Assembly (NCBI GenBank): GCA_040754425.1
Contig: JBFMCR010000016.1
Span: 1 to 64,000 of the forward strand
Origin: UBA6918 sp040754425
GTDB lineage: Bacteria; Pseudomonadota; Gammaproteobacteria; Burkholderiales; Thiobacillaceae
Direction of reading: 5' to 3'
DNA: 64,000 nt
Of the stretch, positions 31,873 to 40,111 are shown one piece after another. Made by a program: the position numbers and the translations under genes. Under the pieces are notes generated by a model that saw only the letters and a list, made by a program, of their open reading frames with translations, was not told the DNA's origin and searched no databases. Every line of letters begins with the position of its first letter. Positions within the stretch are counted from its first letter, which is position 1.

Positions 31873-32255
31873 ACCTCCTGCTCGATACGCACGTTGCTTT
31901 GTGGGCGATTACCGACAGCCCGAAGCTGCCGAAGAAGGCCCGCGAGATGATCGAGTCGCCGAAATCCTCGGTTTGGATCAGCGCAGCTACAGTATGGGAG
32001 ATAGCTATTAAACATAGCCTCGGGCGCGGCGATATGCCGGTATCCAGTCAGGATGCCCTGCGATACTTCCACGAGTCCGGCTACCGCTTCCTGGCTGTCG
32101 AGCCTGAGCACGCGACAGCGGTCGAAGACCTGCCGGTTCATCATGCAGATCCGTTTGACCGCCTACTCGTCGCACAGGCCCTTGTCGAGCCGATGCGGTT
32201 GATTACCCATGACCCGATGGTGGCCCGTTACAGCGACACCATTATAGGGGTTTGA
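31869..32255 (+). CDS. PIN domain toxin (VapC-like ribonuclease)
   Basis: A 128-residue PIN nuclease. The acidic metal-binding residues are Asp6 in LLLDTHVALW, Glu44 in TVWEIAIKHSLG, and Asp94/Asp97 in HHADPFDRLLVAQA. The start is TTG, overlapping the antitoxin stop by four bases, which keeps toxin output below antitoxin. This PIN subgroup pairs with Phd-type antitoxins. Although it follows attC B, I see no attC after it, so whether it is itself a cassette is open. Confidence 0.9.
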   Translation: MNLLLDTHVALWAITDSPKLPKKAREMIESPKSSVWISAATVWEIAIKHSLGRGDMPVSSQDALRYFHESGYRFLAVEPEHATAVEDLPVHHADPFDRLLVAQALVEPMRLITHDPMVARYSDTIIGV

Positions 32256-32456
32256 GCGCCAACGCAAAGGCTGGTCCAACGTCAATGGATGCACATCCCT
32301 TATGGCAGGGTTGAAGCAATTTCACTTTTTTTGCCAAATAAATAACCCACCCATGCATAAGCTGTCGAGCCGGTTGCGGAGGGCTGAAAAAGCCTGCCGC
32401 CTGTCGTAAGCGCTGAACGACCAAGATGATGCGGCGAAACCGGGCTGACGGCTTGC

Positions 32457-32484
32457 CTTGAAATTCTCATTCGCACCCCAAAAT
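32457..32484 (+). promoter_or_regulatory. heat-shock (sigma-32) type promoter of htpX
   Basis: CTTGAAA, 12 bases, CCCCAAAAT: this matches the sigma-32 consensus CTTGAAA/CCCCATNT closely. It lies 32 bases before the htpX ATG. HtpX is a heat-shock membrane protease, so the match is biologically coherent. The preceding 32256-32456 holds no gene I can support. Confidence 0.7.
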
Positions 32485-32516
32485 TCGGGGTGTTTCAATC
32501 CCCGGAGCAGCAAATC

Positions 32517-33359
32517 ATGTTCAACTGGATCAAGACCACCATCCTCATGGCCGCCATCGTCGCCCTGTTCGGCGCGGTGGGCATGCTGCTGGGCGGCGCC
32601 GAGGGCATGGTGATCGCGCTTTTGATCGGCGCGGCGATGAACGTGTTCGCCTACTGGAACTCGGACAAGGTGGTGCTGCGCATGTACCACGCGCAGGAAG
32701 TGGACGCGCAGACCGGCGGCCGTTATTACGCCATCGTGCGCGAGCTGGCCCGCAATGCCGGCCTGCCCATGCCCCGGGTTTACATCATCGACGAGGCCCA
32801 GCCCAACGCCTTCGCCACCGGGCGCAGCCCCGAGCATGCGGCGGTGGCGGCCACCACCGGCATCCTGCAGCTTTTGTCCGAGCGCGAACTGCGCGGGGTG
32901 ATGGCGCACGAGCTCGCGCACGTCAAGAATCGCGACATCCTGATCTCGACCATGAGCGCCACGGTGGCGGGCGCCATTTCCATGCTCGCCAACTTCGCCA
33001 TGTTCTTCGGCGGGCGCAGCGAGGACCGCCCCAACCCCATCGTTGCGCTGGCGGTGATGATCGTCGCGCCGATCGCCGCCATGCTGATCCAGATGGCGAT
33101 TTCCAGAAGCCGCGAATTCGGTGCGGACGCCGGCGGTGCGGAAATCTCCGGCGACCCGGAGGCGTTGGCATCGGCGCTGAGAAAGATCGAAGCCTACGCC
33201 AAAGGCCTGCCCATGCCGACGGCCGACGCGCATCCGGAAACCGCGCAGATGATGATCATCAATCCGCTTTCGGGCAATGGCATCAAGAGCCTGTTTTCCA
33301 CCCACCCCTCGACTGACGAGCGAGTGGCGAAGCTGCTTGCCATCGCCCGTGGCACATAA
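32517..33359 (+). CDS. htpX: protease HtpX
   Basis: A 280-residue inner-membrane zinc metalloprotease that degrades damaged membrane proteins. It begins MFNWIKTTILMAAIVALFGAVGML (first membrane segments) and has the catalytic HELAH (in GVMAHELAHVKNRDI), a second hydrophobic pair (AGAISMLANFAMFFGG; VALAVMIVAPIAAMLIQ) and the SREFGADAGGAE zinc-ligand motif. I start at 32517 rather than an upstream GTG because GGAG lies at good spacing. A sigma-32 type promoter precedes it, and its stop overlaps the rsmB start. Confidence 0.96.
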   Translation: MFNWIKTTILMAAIVALFGAVGMLLGGAEGMVIALLIGAAMNVFAYWNSDKVVLRMYHAQEVDAQTGGRYYAIVRELARNAGLPMPRVYIIDEAQPNAFATGRSPEHAAVAATTGILQLLSERELRGVMAHELAHVKNRDILISTMSATVAGAISMLANFAMFFGGRSEDRPNPIVALAVMIVAPIAAMLIQMAISRSREFGADAGGAEISGDPEALASALRKIEAYAKGLPMPTADAHPETAQMMIINPLSGNGIKSLFSTHPSTDERVAKLLAIARGT

Positions 33360-34632
33360 GCCCAAGGGCAGTCCTTCCAACGCATCGGCGGCCCTGGCCG
33401 CCGATGTGCTTTCCAAAGTTCTGCGCGGCCGCACCCTCACCCAGGCGCTGGAGGCGGCGGCGTTGAATCCTTCGCGCCGCGGCGCCGTGCTCGACATGGT
33501 CTACGGCGCGCTGCGCTACAAGGGCACGCTGGAAGCGGTGCTGTCGCAGCTACTGAAAAAGCCGCTGGACGACGACTACGGCCATGCCCTGCTGCTGGCC
33601 GCACTGTACCTGCTGGCCTACACAGAGGAGGCGCCCTATGCGGTGGTCGACAATGCGGTGAAATCCGCGCCGCGCCACCTGAAGGGCCTGGTCAACGCGG
33701 TGCTGCGCAATTTCACGCGGCAAAGCGAAGCGCTGCTTTTGGCGGCGCGGCAAACCGGGGAGGGCCGCAGCAATTTTCCGGCATGGTGGGTGAAAAAGCT
33801 CAGCCAGGCCTATCCCCTGCAATGGGAGGACATCCTTGCCGCCAGCCAGCTGCACCCGCCCATGACCTTGCGCGTCAACCGTAGAAAAACCGATATCGAG
33901 GCATATCGGGCCGAACTGCAGGCCGGCGGCCATGCGGCGCGGCAGACCGGCGCGTGCGCGCTGACCCTGGAAAGGCCGGTCGCAGTCGACAAGCTGCCGG
34001 GCTTTCTTGATGGCCGGGTGTCGGTGCAGGATGCCGGCGCGCAATGGGCGGCGCGCCTGCTCGACGTGCAGGACGGCATGCGCGTGCTCGATGCCTGTGC
34101 CGCGCCGGGCGGCAAGACCGGCCACATCCTGGAACTGGCGGACGTATCCCTGCTGGCGCTGGATGCCGACGAGGCGCGGCTGGCGCGCGTGCGGCAGAAC
34201 CTCGAGCGCCTGGGGCTGGCGGCGGAACTGCGCACGGGCGATGCCGCGCGTGCGCAGGACTGGTGGGATGGCCGCCCTTTCGACCGCATCCTGGCCGACG
34301 TACCCTGCTCCGCTTCCGGCGTGGTGCGGCGCAATCCCGACATCAAGTGGCTCAGGCGCCCCCAGGACATCGCCAAATTCGCGGCACGGCAGGCAGGCAT
34401 ACTCGACGCGCTCTGGCAGACGCTCGCGCCCGGTGGTAAATTGCTTTATGCCACGTGCTCGATTTTTTCCGAGGAAAACGCGCAGCAAACAGCAAACTTC
34501 CTGGCGCGCCACACCGATGCGAGGCAACTGGCGCTGCCGCCGGAATTGGGCGATGGCCAACTTTTGCCAGATGAAAACCACGACGGCTTTTACTATGCCC
34601 TTCTCCAGCGCGCCCGGAATGCAACCGGCTAG
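33349..34632 (+). CDS. rsmB: 16S rRNA (cytosine-967-C5)-methyltransferase RsmB
   Basis: A 427-residue protein, matching the 429 of E. coli RsmB/Sun. An N-terminal NusB-like RNA-binding domain (VLDMVYGALRYKGTLEAVL, VNAVLRNFTRQ) precedes a Rossmann methyltransferase with DACAAPGGKTGHILELA (SAM site), DVPCSASGVVRRNPDIKW (catalytic Cys region) and YATCSIFSEENAQ (second Cys). The GTG start at 33349 overlaps the htpX stop by 11 bases and gives the expected length. Confidence 0.95.
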   Translation: MAHKPKGSPSNASAALAADVLSKVLRGRTLTQALEAAALNPSRRGAVLDMVYGALRYKGTLEAVLSQLLKKPLDDDYGHALLLAALYLLAYTEEAPYAVVDNAVKSAPRHLKGLVNAVLRNFTRQSEALLLAARQTGEGRSNFPAWWVKKLSQAYPLQWEDILAASQLHPPMTLRVNRRKTDIEAYRAELQAGGHAARQTGACALTLERPVAVDKLPGFLDGRVSVQDAGAQWAARLLDVQDGMRVLDACAAPGGKTGHILELADVSLLALDADEARLARVRQNLERLGLAAELRTGDAARAQDWWDGRPFDRILADVPCSASGVVRRNPDIKWLRRPQDIAKFAARQAGILDALWQTLAPGGKLLYATCSIFSEENAQQTANFLARHTDARQLALPPELGDGQLLPDENHDGFYYALLQRARNATG

Positions 34633-35182
34633 CCGTTGTTTGCTGTTGCTGCTCTGCGCCATGTTCGCTGCCGTGTTCATGCACGCGGCCCATGCCGACG
34701 ATGCCATCACGGTCACGGATGCGTCGCTCAAGCGCAATGGCGAAAACTGGGTGGTCAATGCGACGCTGCGGGTAAACCTCAACCATACCCAGGAAGAGGC
34801 CCTGAAAAAGGGCATCCCGCTGAATTTCGTGACCGAGGTCAAGCTGCGGCGCGTGCGTTCGTGGTGGTTCGACGAGGATCTCCTGGCCGGCAATCGCGTC
34901 GGCCGCCTGAATTACAGCCCGCTTACCCGCCGCTACCAGCTGGAGACGGTGGCCGGCTTCAAGGCCTTCGATACCCTGGCAGAGGCGCTGGTCGAGCTTG
35001 GCCGCATAGAAAACTGGGTGGTCGCCCGCGGCGATGTCCTCAAGCCCGGCAACACCTACGAAATGGCGTTGCGCATGCGGCTTGATCTTGGCCAGCTGTC
35101 CAAGCCGCTGCAGATCAACGCCCTTGCATCGGGCAAATGGGAAGTGGAAGGCGATTGGTTCGAGTGGGAAGTCACACCCTGA
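34619..35182 (+). CDS. DUF4390 family exported protein
   Basis: A 187-residue protein with a signal peptide (MQPASRCLLLLLCAMFAAVFMHAAHA) and a beta-rich domain (ITVTDASLKRNGENWVVNATLRVNLN ... RVRSWWFDEDLL ... RYQLETVAGFKAFDTLAEAL). This matches the DUF4390 family, which in betaproteobacteria sits between rsmB and ntrY as it does here. It overlaps rsmB by 14 bases, and its stop overlaps the ntrY start. The function is unknown; linkage suggests a link with the NtrY sensor. Confidence 0.85.
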   Translation: MQPASRCLLLLLCAMFAAVFMHAAHADDAITVTDASLKRNGENWVVNATLRVNLNHTQEEALKKGIPLNFVTEVKLRRVRSWWFDEDLLAGNRVGRLNYSPLTRRYQLETVAGFKAFDTLAEALVELGRIENWVVARGDVLKPGNTYEMALRMRLDLGQLSKPLQINALASGKWEVEGDWFEWEVTP

Positions 35183-37317
35183 TGCGTTATCTCCTCATCG
35201 CGGCGGCCGTTCTCGGCGCGGCGGTGCTGGCCTTGCTGTTTCCGGCAAGCGGCGACACGCCCTTGTTGACTGAAAACTTTCCCGCCCTGCTGATCGTCGG
35301 GGCGGTGATCGCGATTTCACTGCTGGCTCTGGTCGGCTGGCAGCTCTGGCAGCTGCGCCGGCGCATACGCGCCGGGGTGTTCGGCAGCAAGCTGACGTTG
35401 CGCCTGATGCTGTGGTTCGGGTTGGTGGCGCTGCTGCCGGCGACCGTGGTGTTCGGCGCTTCGGTGTTCTTTCTCAACCGCAGCATCGAGACCTGGTTCG
35501 ACGTGCGCGTCGATACCGCCCTGGGTGCCGGCGTCAATCTCGGACAGGCGGCGCTGGACGACATGCTGGTCGACCTGACCAAGAAGACCGAGCGCATGGC
35601 GCTGGCACTGTCGGACGCGGGCACGGGTTCGGCCATCACCATGCTGTCCGCCCTGCGCGAACAGGCGGCGGTGAACGAGGCCACGCTGTTCGATGAAAAA
35701 GGCGGCGTGGTGGCGACCGCGGCGGGCGAGAGGGCGGGCCTGCTGCCGGACATTCCCGAGCGCTCGATCCTCTGGCAGGTGCTGCAGGAAAAGGCCTACA
35801 GCCGCGTCGACGACCTGCCGGAAAAAGGCTTGGTCATGCGCGTGCTGGTGCCGGTCTACAGCTCCTCGTTTGCCGGCGAAACGCGGGTGCTGCAGGTGTT
35901 GCATGCGGTGCCGCCCAGTCTTGCGCGCGACGCCGAAGCGGTGCAAAGCGCCTACCGCGACTACCAGGAGATCGCGGCTTCGCGTTTGGGGCTCAAGCGC
36001 ATGTACGGCATGGCGCTCACCCTTACCCTGCTGCTGGCGCTATTGCTGACCATTGCCCTGGCCTACCTGTTGTCCGACAAGATGGGGGCGCCGCTGCGCA
36101 CCCTGGCGCGCGGCACGCGCGCGGTGGCCAAGGGCGATTTCTCGCAGATGCACTCTTCAGTGCAAAGCCGCGACGAACTGGGTGCGCTGATCCAGTCCTT
36201 CAACGACATGACGCGGCAGTTGTCCGAGGCGCGCATCGATGCCGAGCGCAACCAGTTGCAGACCGAGCAGGCCAAGGCCTATCTCGAAAGCGTGCTGGCC
36301 AATCTTTCCTCCGGCGTGGTCGCGCTCGACCACCGGCTGCGCGTGCGCGCCATCAACGATGCCGCCGCGCGCATACTCGCGGCGGACGCCGAAAGACTGT
36401 CCGGCAAGCCCCTCACCGAGTGGGGTGAGGCCGGCACGCCGCTGCGCAAGTTCGGCGAGGAAGTGGCCGAACGCTTCATCGCGGCCGAGGGCGGGGATTG
36501 GAGCGCCCAGTTGGAATTTCCCCGCCCCGGCCATATGCAGATCCTGCTGGCGCGCGGCAGCAAGCTGCCCGCCGAAGTGCAGCGCGGCTACACCCTGGTG
36601 TTCGACGACGTGACCAAGCTCATCCGCGCCGAGCGCGATGCCGCCTGGGGCGAAGTGGCGCGGCGGCTGGCGCACGAAATCAAGAACCCGCTCACGCCCA
36701 TCCAGCTTTCCGCCGAACGCCTGTCGCTGCGGCTCAAGGACAAGCTGGCCGGCAGCGAGGCCGAGATGCTCACGCGCGCGACCGCCACCATCATCAACCA
36801 GGTCGGCGCCATGAAAGGCATGGTGGACGCCTTTGCCAGCTACGCGCGCATGCCCAGCGCACAGATCGCGCCGCTGGACCTCAATGCCCTGGTGCGCGAA
36901 GTGCTGACGCTATATGACGGCGGCAATGTCCGGCACGAACTGGCGCGGGAGTTGCCGCTGGCGGCGGGAGACCCCACACTTATGCGCCAAGTGATACATA
37001 ATCTGTTGCAAAATGCGCAAGATGCGCTGGCCGGCAGGCCGGACGGGCGCATTGGCATCCGCACCGAAGCGGCGGAAGATTTTGTAAGTCTGGCGGTCGT
37101 GGACAACGGGCCCGGGTTTCCCGAGCAGATGATGGTCAGGATGTTCGAGCCCTATGCCACGACCAAGCCGAAAGGCACGGGGCTGGGTTTGCCGATCGTG
37201 AAAAAAATCGTCGAAGAACTCAAGGGAAGCATACGGGTGGAAAACCTGTCCGGCGGCGGCGCCTGCGTATGTGTCAGTTTGCCTGTCTATAAAGGTTCCA
37301 CGGGGGGTAAGCAGTGA
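35182..37317 (+). CDS. ntrY: sensor histidine kinase NtrY
   Basis: A 711-residue membrane kinase. The N-terminus has three membrane spans (about 1-20, 33-55, 75-100), a large periplasmic loop (to about 275) and a further span (LTLLLALLLTIALAYLLS). These are followed by HAMP (GTRAVAKGDFSQMHSS), a PAS-like region with LESVLANLSSGVVALDHRLRV, the HisKA box ARRLAHEIKNPLTPIQLSAERL with the phospho-His, and an ATPase domain with NLLQNAQDAL, DNGPGFP and TGLGLPIVKKIVEEL. It begins at a TGATG overlap with DUF4390 and should phosphorylate NtrX in response to nitrogen, redox or envelope signals. Confidence 0.93.
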   Translation: MRYLLIAAAVLGAAVLALLFPASGDTPLLTENFPALLIVGAVIAISLLALVGWQLWQLRRRIRAGVFGSKLTLRLMLWFGLVALLPATVVFGASVFFLNRSIETWFDVRVDTALGAGVNLGQAALDDMLVDLTKKTERMALALSDAGTGSAITMLSALREQAAVNEATLFDEKGGVVATAAGERAGLLPDIPERSILWQVLQEKAYSRVDDLPEKGLVMRVLVPVYSSSFAGETRVLQVLHAVPPSLARDAEAVQSAYRDYQEIAASRLGLKRMYGMALTLTLLLALLLTIALAYLLSDKMGAPLRTLARGTRAVAKGDFSQMHSSVQSRDELGALIQSFNDMTRQLSEARIDAERNQLQTEQAKAYLESVLANLSSGVVALDHRLRVRAINDAAARILAADAERLSGKPLTEWGEAGTPLRKFGEEVAERFIAAEGGDWSAQLEFPRPGHMQILLARGSKLPAEVQRGYTLVFDDVTKLIRAERDAAWGEVARRLAHEIKNPLTPIQLSAERLSLRLKDKLAGSEAEMLTRATATIINQVGAMKGMVDAFASYARMPSAQIAPLDLNALVREVLTLYDGGNVRHELARELPLAAGDPTLMRQVIHNLLQNAQDALAGRPDGRIGIRTEAAEDFVSLAVVDNGPGFPEQMMVRMFEPYATTKPKGTGLGLPIVKKIVEELKGSIRVENLSGGGACVCVSLPVYKGSTGGKQ

Positions 37318-38588
37318 GCGGTTATGTTCTGGTGGTGGATGATGAGGTCGGCATCCGTGACCTGCTGTCGGAAATCCTGAGCGAGGAAGGCTATGACGTA
37401 TACGCGGCGGAAAACGCAGAGGAGGCGCGCAGATACCGCGCCCAGCGCCGCCCGGATCTGGTGCTGCTCGACATCTGGATGCCGGACACCGATGGCGTCA
37501 CCCTGCTGAAGGAATGGGCGGCGAGCGGCCAGCTCACCATGCCGGTGGTGATGATGTCGGGCCATGCCACCATCGACACCGCGGTCGAGGCGACCAAGCT
37601 TGGCGCGGTCGATTTTCTGGAAAAGCCCGTCGCCCTGGCCAAGCTGCTGGCCACCGTGACCAAGGCCATCAAGAAGGCCGACGCGCCGCGCCGCGCGCCT
37701 TCGTTCGAACTCTCCGCGCTGGGCAGGAGCCAGGTGGTGCAGGATTTGAAAAAACGCCTGACACAGATTGCCGGCCATACCCATCCCGTGCTTTTGTCCG
37801 GCGAGCCAGGCAGCGGCTTCGACTTGTGCGCCCGCTTCCTGCACCCGGCCAATACGCCGTGGGTGGAGATCGCCGAACGCGGGCAACTGGTGGCATCGCC
37901 CACGGAGCTGGCGGAAAAGGTCGAAAACGGCACGCTTTACCTGCCCGAACTCGGCGAACTCAACAAGCTGGAGCAGAAGGGCCTGTCGCTGCTGATCGAC
38001 AAGCTCAACGGCAGCATGGCGCGCCTGGTGTGCGCAACCAGCCGCGACATGGACGCAATGATTGCGGCCAACGAATTCGATTCGCGCCTCTATTACCGGT
38101 TGTCCGCGGTCAGCGTGCACATCCCGCCGCTCAGGGAGCACCGCGAGGACATTCCCGACATCGCCAATTTCATGCTGAGGCAACTGATCGAAAGCGGCGA
38201 ATGCCCGCCGCGCAAGTTCAGCGTTGCAGCGCTCAACCAGCTGCGCCATTTCGACTGGCCCGGCAACCTGCCGCAGCTCAACAACATCGTGCGCACCCTC
38301 GCCATTGCTGCGCTCTCCGACGAGATCGACAGCGAGGACGTCAACCGCGTGGTGGCGCCGCTGAAACAGGCGGCCAGCCCGTCCCTGTTGCAGATGGTTC
38401 CCATGGACCTGCCGTTGCGCGAGGCGCGCGACATATTCGAGCGCATGTATTTCGAGCAGCTCATCCAGAAGGAGGGCGGCAGCATGACGCGCGTGGCGGA
38501 CAAGGCCGGCCTCGAGCGCACCCACCTTTACCGCAAGCTCAAGCAGCTCAACATCCGTCATGGCAAACGGCTGGACGAGGACTTGTGA
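37314..38588 (+). CDS. ntrX: NtrX-like response regulator with degenerate AAA+ domain
   Basis: A 424-residue regulator. The receiver domain has DD at 9-10, phospho-acceptor Asp53 in LLDIWMPDTDG and Lys104 in FLEKP. The central AAA+ region is recognisable, but Walker A reads GEPGSGFD (163-170) instead of GExGTGKE, and no GAFTGA sigma-54 contact loop is present; LYLPELGEL replaces the usual Walker B surroundings. The C-terminal Fis-type helix-turn-helix is intact (GGSMTRVADKAGLERTHLYRKLKQL). It therefore probably binds DNA but cannot remodel sigma-54 polymerase by ATP hydrolysis. It starts at GTG overlapping ntrY. Confidence 0.9.
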   Translation: MSGYVLVVDDEVGIRDLLSEILSEEGYDVYAAENAEEARRYRAQRRPDLVLLDIWMPDTDGVTLLKEWAASGQLTMPVVMMSGHATIDTAVEATKLGAVDFLEKPVALAKLLATVTKAIKKADAPRRAPSFELSALGRSQVVQDLKKRLTQIAGHTHPVLLSGEPGSGFDLCARFLHPANTPWVEIAERGQLVASPTELAEKVENGTLYLPELGELNKLEQKGLSLLIDKLNGSMARLVCATSRDMDAMIAANEFDSRLYYRLSAVSVHIPPLREHREDIPDIANFMLRQLIESGECPPRKFSVAALNQLRHFDWPGNLPQLNNIVRTLAIAALSDEIDSEDVNRVVAPLKQAASPSLLQMVPMDLPLREARDIFERMYFEQLIQKEGGSMTRVADKAGLERTHLYRKLKQLNIRHGKRLDEDL

Positions 38589-38724
38589 GGGGTCAGGGGT
38601 CAGGATTCAGGATTCAGGATTCAGGATTCAGGAGATGTGCTTCGCGGTTTTATTCAATTTCGCGACCGCAGGTCGCACGTTCCCTGATCCCTGAATCCTG
38701 AATCCTGACCCCTGACCCCTGACC
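38589..38724. repeat. long inverted repeat with GATTCAGG direct repeats
   Basis: The left arm (38589-38632) holds GGGGTCA units and four tandem GGATTCA units. The right arm (38681-38724) is the near mirror image, CCTGAATCCTGAATCCTGACC. The centre has GCGACC-GCA-GGTCGC (38662-38676). It fills the whole ntrX-trkA gap and is closely related to the element after rho (55983-56092). Confidence 0.8.
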
Positions 38725-38725
38725 T

Positions 38726-40111
38726 ATGAAGATCATCATCCTCGGCGCCGGCCAGGTCGGCGCCACGCTGGCCGAAAGCCTGGTGGCGGAGAATAACGAC
38801 CTTACCGTGGTGGACATGGACCGCGAGCGCCTTGCGCAGTTGCAGGACCGTTTCGACCTGCGCACCGTGCAGGGACATGCCGCCCATCCCTCGGTGCTGA
38901 AAAAGGCGGGGGCAGAGGATGCAGACATGGTGGTGGCGGTGACGCAAAGCGACGAGACCAATCTCGTTGCCTGCAAGTTGTGCGCCAGCGAGTTCAACGT
39001 ACCCACGCGGGTGGCGCGCCTGCGGTCGACGGATTATCTCGCACAGGACGAGGATGACGGTGAAACGCTCGCACGCCGCCATTTTGCCGTCGACCACACC
39101 ATCAGCCCTGAGCAGGAGATCACCCATTACCTGCGCCGCCTGATCGAGCATCCGGAGGCGCTGCAGGTGCTCGATTTCGCTGACGGCCGCGTGCGCCTGG
39201 TGGCTGTGCGCGCCTACCACGGCGGGCCCATGGTCGGCCATGAACTTCAGGTCATCCGCAAGCACATTCCCGACCTCGAGTGCCGGGTGGCGGCGATTTT
39301 CCGCAAGGGCCGCGGCATCGTGCCCGAAGGCCATACCGTGATCGAGCCGGGCGACGAGGTGTTCTTCCTGGCCAGGCAGGAAGACATCCAGCCGGTGATG
39401 CGCGAACTGCGGCGCGTGGACCGCCCGGTGAAAAAGGTCATGATCGCCGGCGGCGGCAATATCGGCAAACGCCTGGCGGCGGCGCTGGAGCGCGAGTACG
39501 AGGTCAAGATCATCGAACACGACAAGCAGCGCTGCACGCAACTGGGCGCAGAACTGAACCGTACCCTGGTGCTCTTGGGCGAGGCCACCGACGAGGAACT
39601 GCTCGACCAGGAAAACGTGCAGGACATGGACGTCTTCTGCGCGCTCACCAATGACGACGAAGACAACATCATGTCCGCGCTCCTTGCCAAGCGCATGGGC
39701 GCGCACCGCGTGCTGGCCCTCATCAACCGTGCCTCCTATGTCGACCTGGTGCAGGGCGGTGAGATCGACATTGCCATCTCCCCCGCCCAGGCAACCGTCG
39801 GCCCCCTGCTTTCCAGGATCCGCCGCGGCGACATGGCGGTGGTGCACAGCCTGCGGCGCGGCGCGGCCGAGGCGCTGGAAGTCGTGGTGCATGGCGATGC
39901 CAAAACCTCCAGGGTGGTCGGCCGCCGCATCGAGGAAATCAGGCTGCCCGAAGGCGCCACCATCGGCGCCATCATCCGCGGTGATAAAGTCGTCATCGCG
40001 CACCACGATACCCTGATCGAAGCGGAAGACCACGTCATCATTTTCGTCCTGAACAAGCGCATCATTCCCAAGGTCGAAAAGCTGTTCCAGGTCGGTTTCG
40101 GGTTCTTCTGA
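38726..40111 (+). CDS. trkA: Trk system potassium transporter TrkA
   Basis: A 461-residue cytosolic regulator of the Trk potassium channel. It contains two RCK units, each with an NAD-binding Rossmann domain: MKIIILGAGQVGATLAESL at the start and KKVMIAGGGNIGKRLAAALE in the second half, each followed by a TrkA-C domain. It overlaps trkH at a TGATG junction, so subunits are made together. The length is the same as typical TrkA. Confidence 0.96.
   Translation: MKIIILGAGQVGATLAESLVAENNDLTVVDMDRERLAQLQDRFDLRTVQGHAAHPSVLKKAGAEDADMVVAVTQSDETNLVACKLCASEFNVPTRVARLRSTDYLAQDEDDGETLARRHFAVDHTISPEQEITHYLRRLIEHPEALQVLDFADGRVRLVAVRAYHGGPMVGHELQVIRKHIPDLECRVAAIFRKGRGIVPEGHTVIEPGDEVFFLARQEDIQPVMRELRRVDRPVKKVMIAGGGNIGKRLAAALEREYEVKIIEHDKQRCTQLGAELNRTLVLLGEATDEELLDQENVQDMDVFCALTNDDEDNIMSALLAKRMGAHRVLALINRASYVDLVQGGEIDIAISPAQATVGPLLSRIRRGDMAVVHSLRRGAAEALEVVVHGDAKTSRVVGRRIEEIRLPEGATIGAIIRGDKVVIAHHDTLIEAEDHVIIFVLNKRIIPKVEKLFQVGFGFF

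Noticed and set aside
32256..32456. A third attC site after the VapC toxin
   Set aside because: GTCCAAC near 32274 fits the left-core pattern by chance, but no matching right core or central stem follows.
38589..38632. Short tandem GGATTCA units that look like a repeat array
   Set aside because: Units are contiguous without unique spacers and have a mirror arm 50 bases on, so this is an inverted repeat element and not a CRISPR array.
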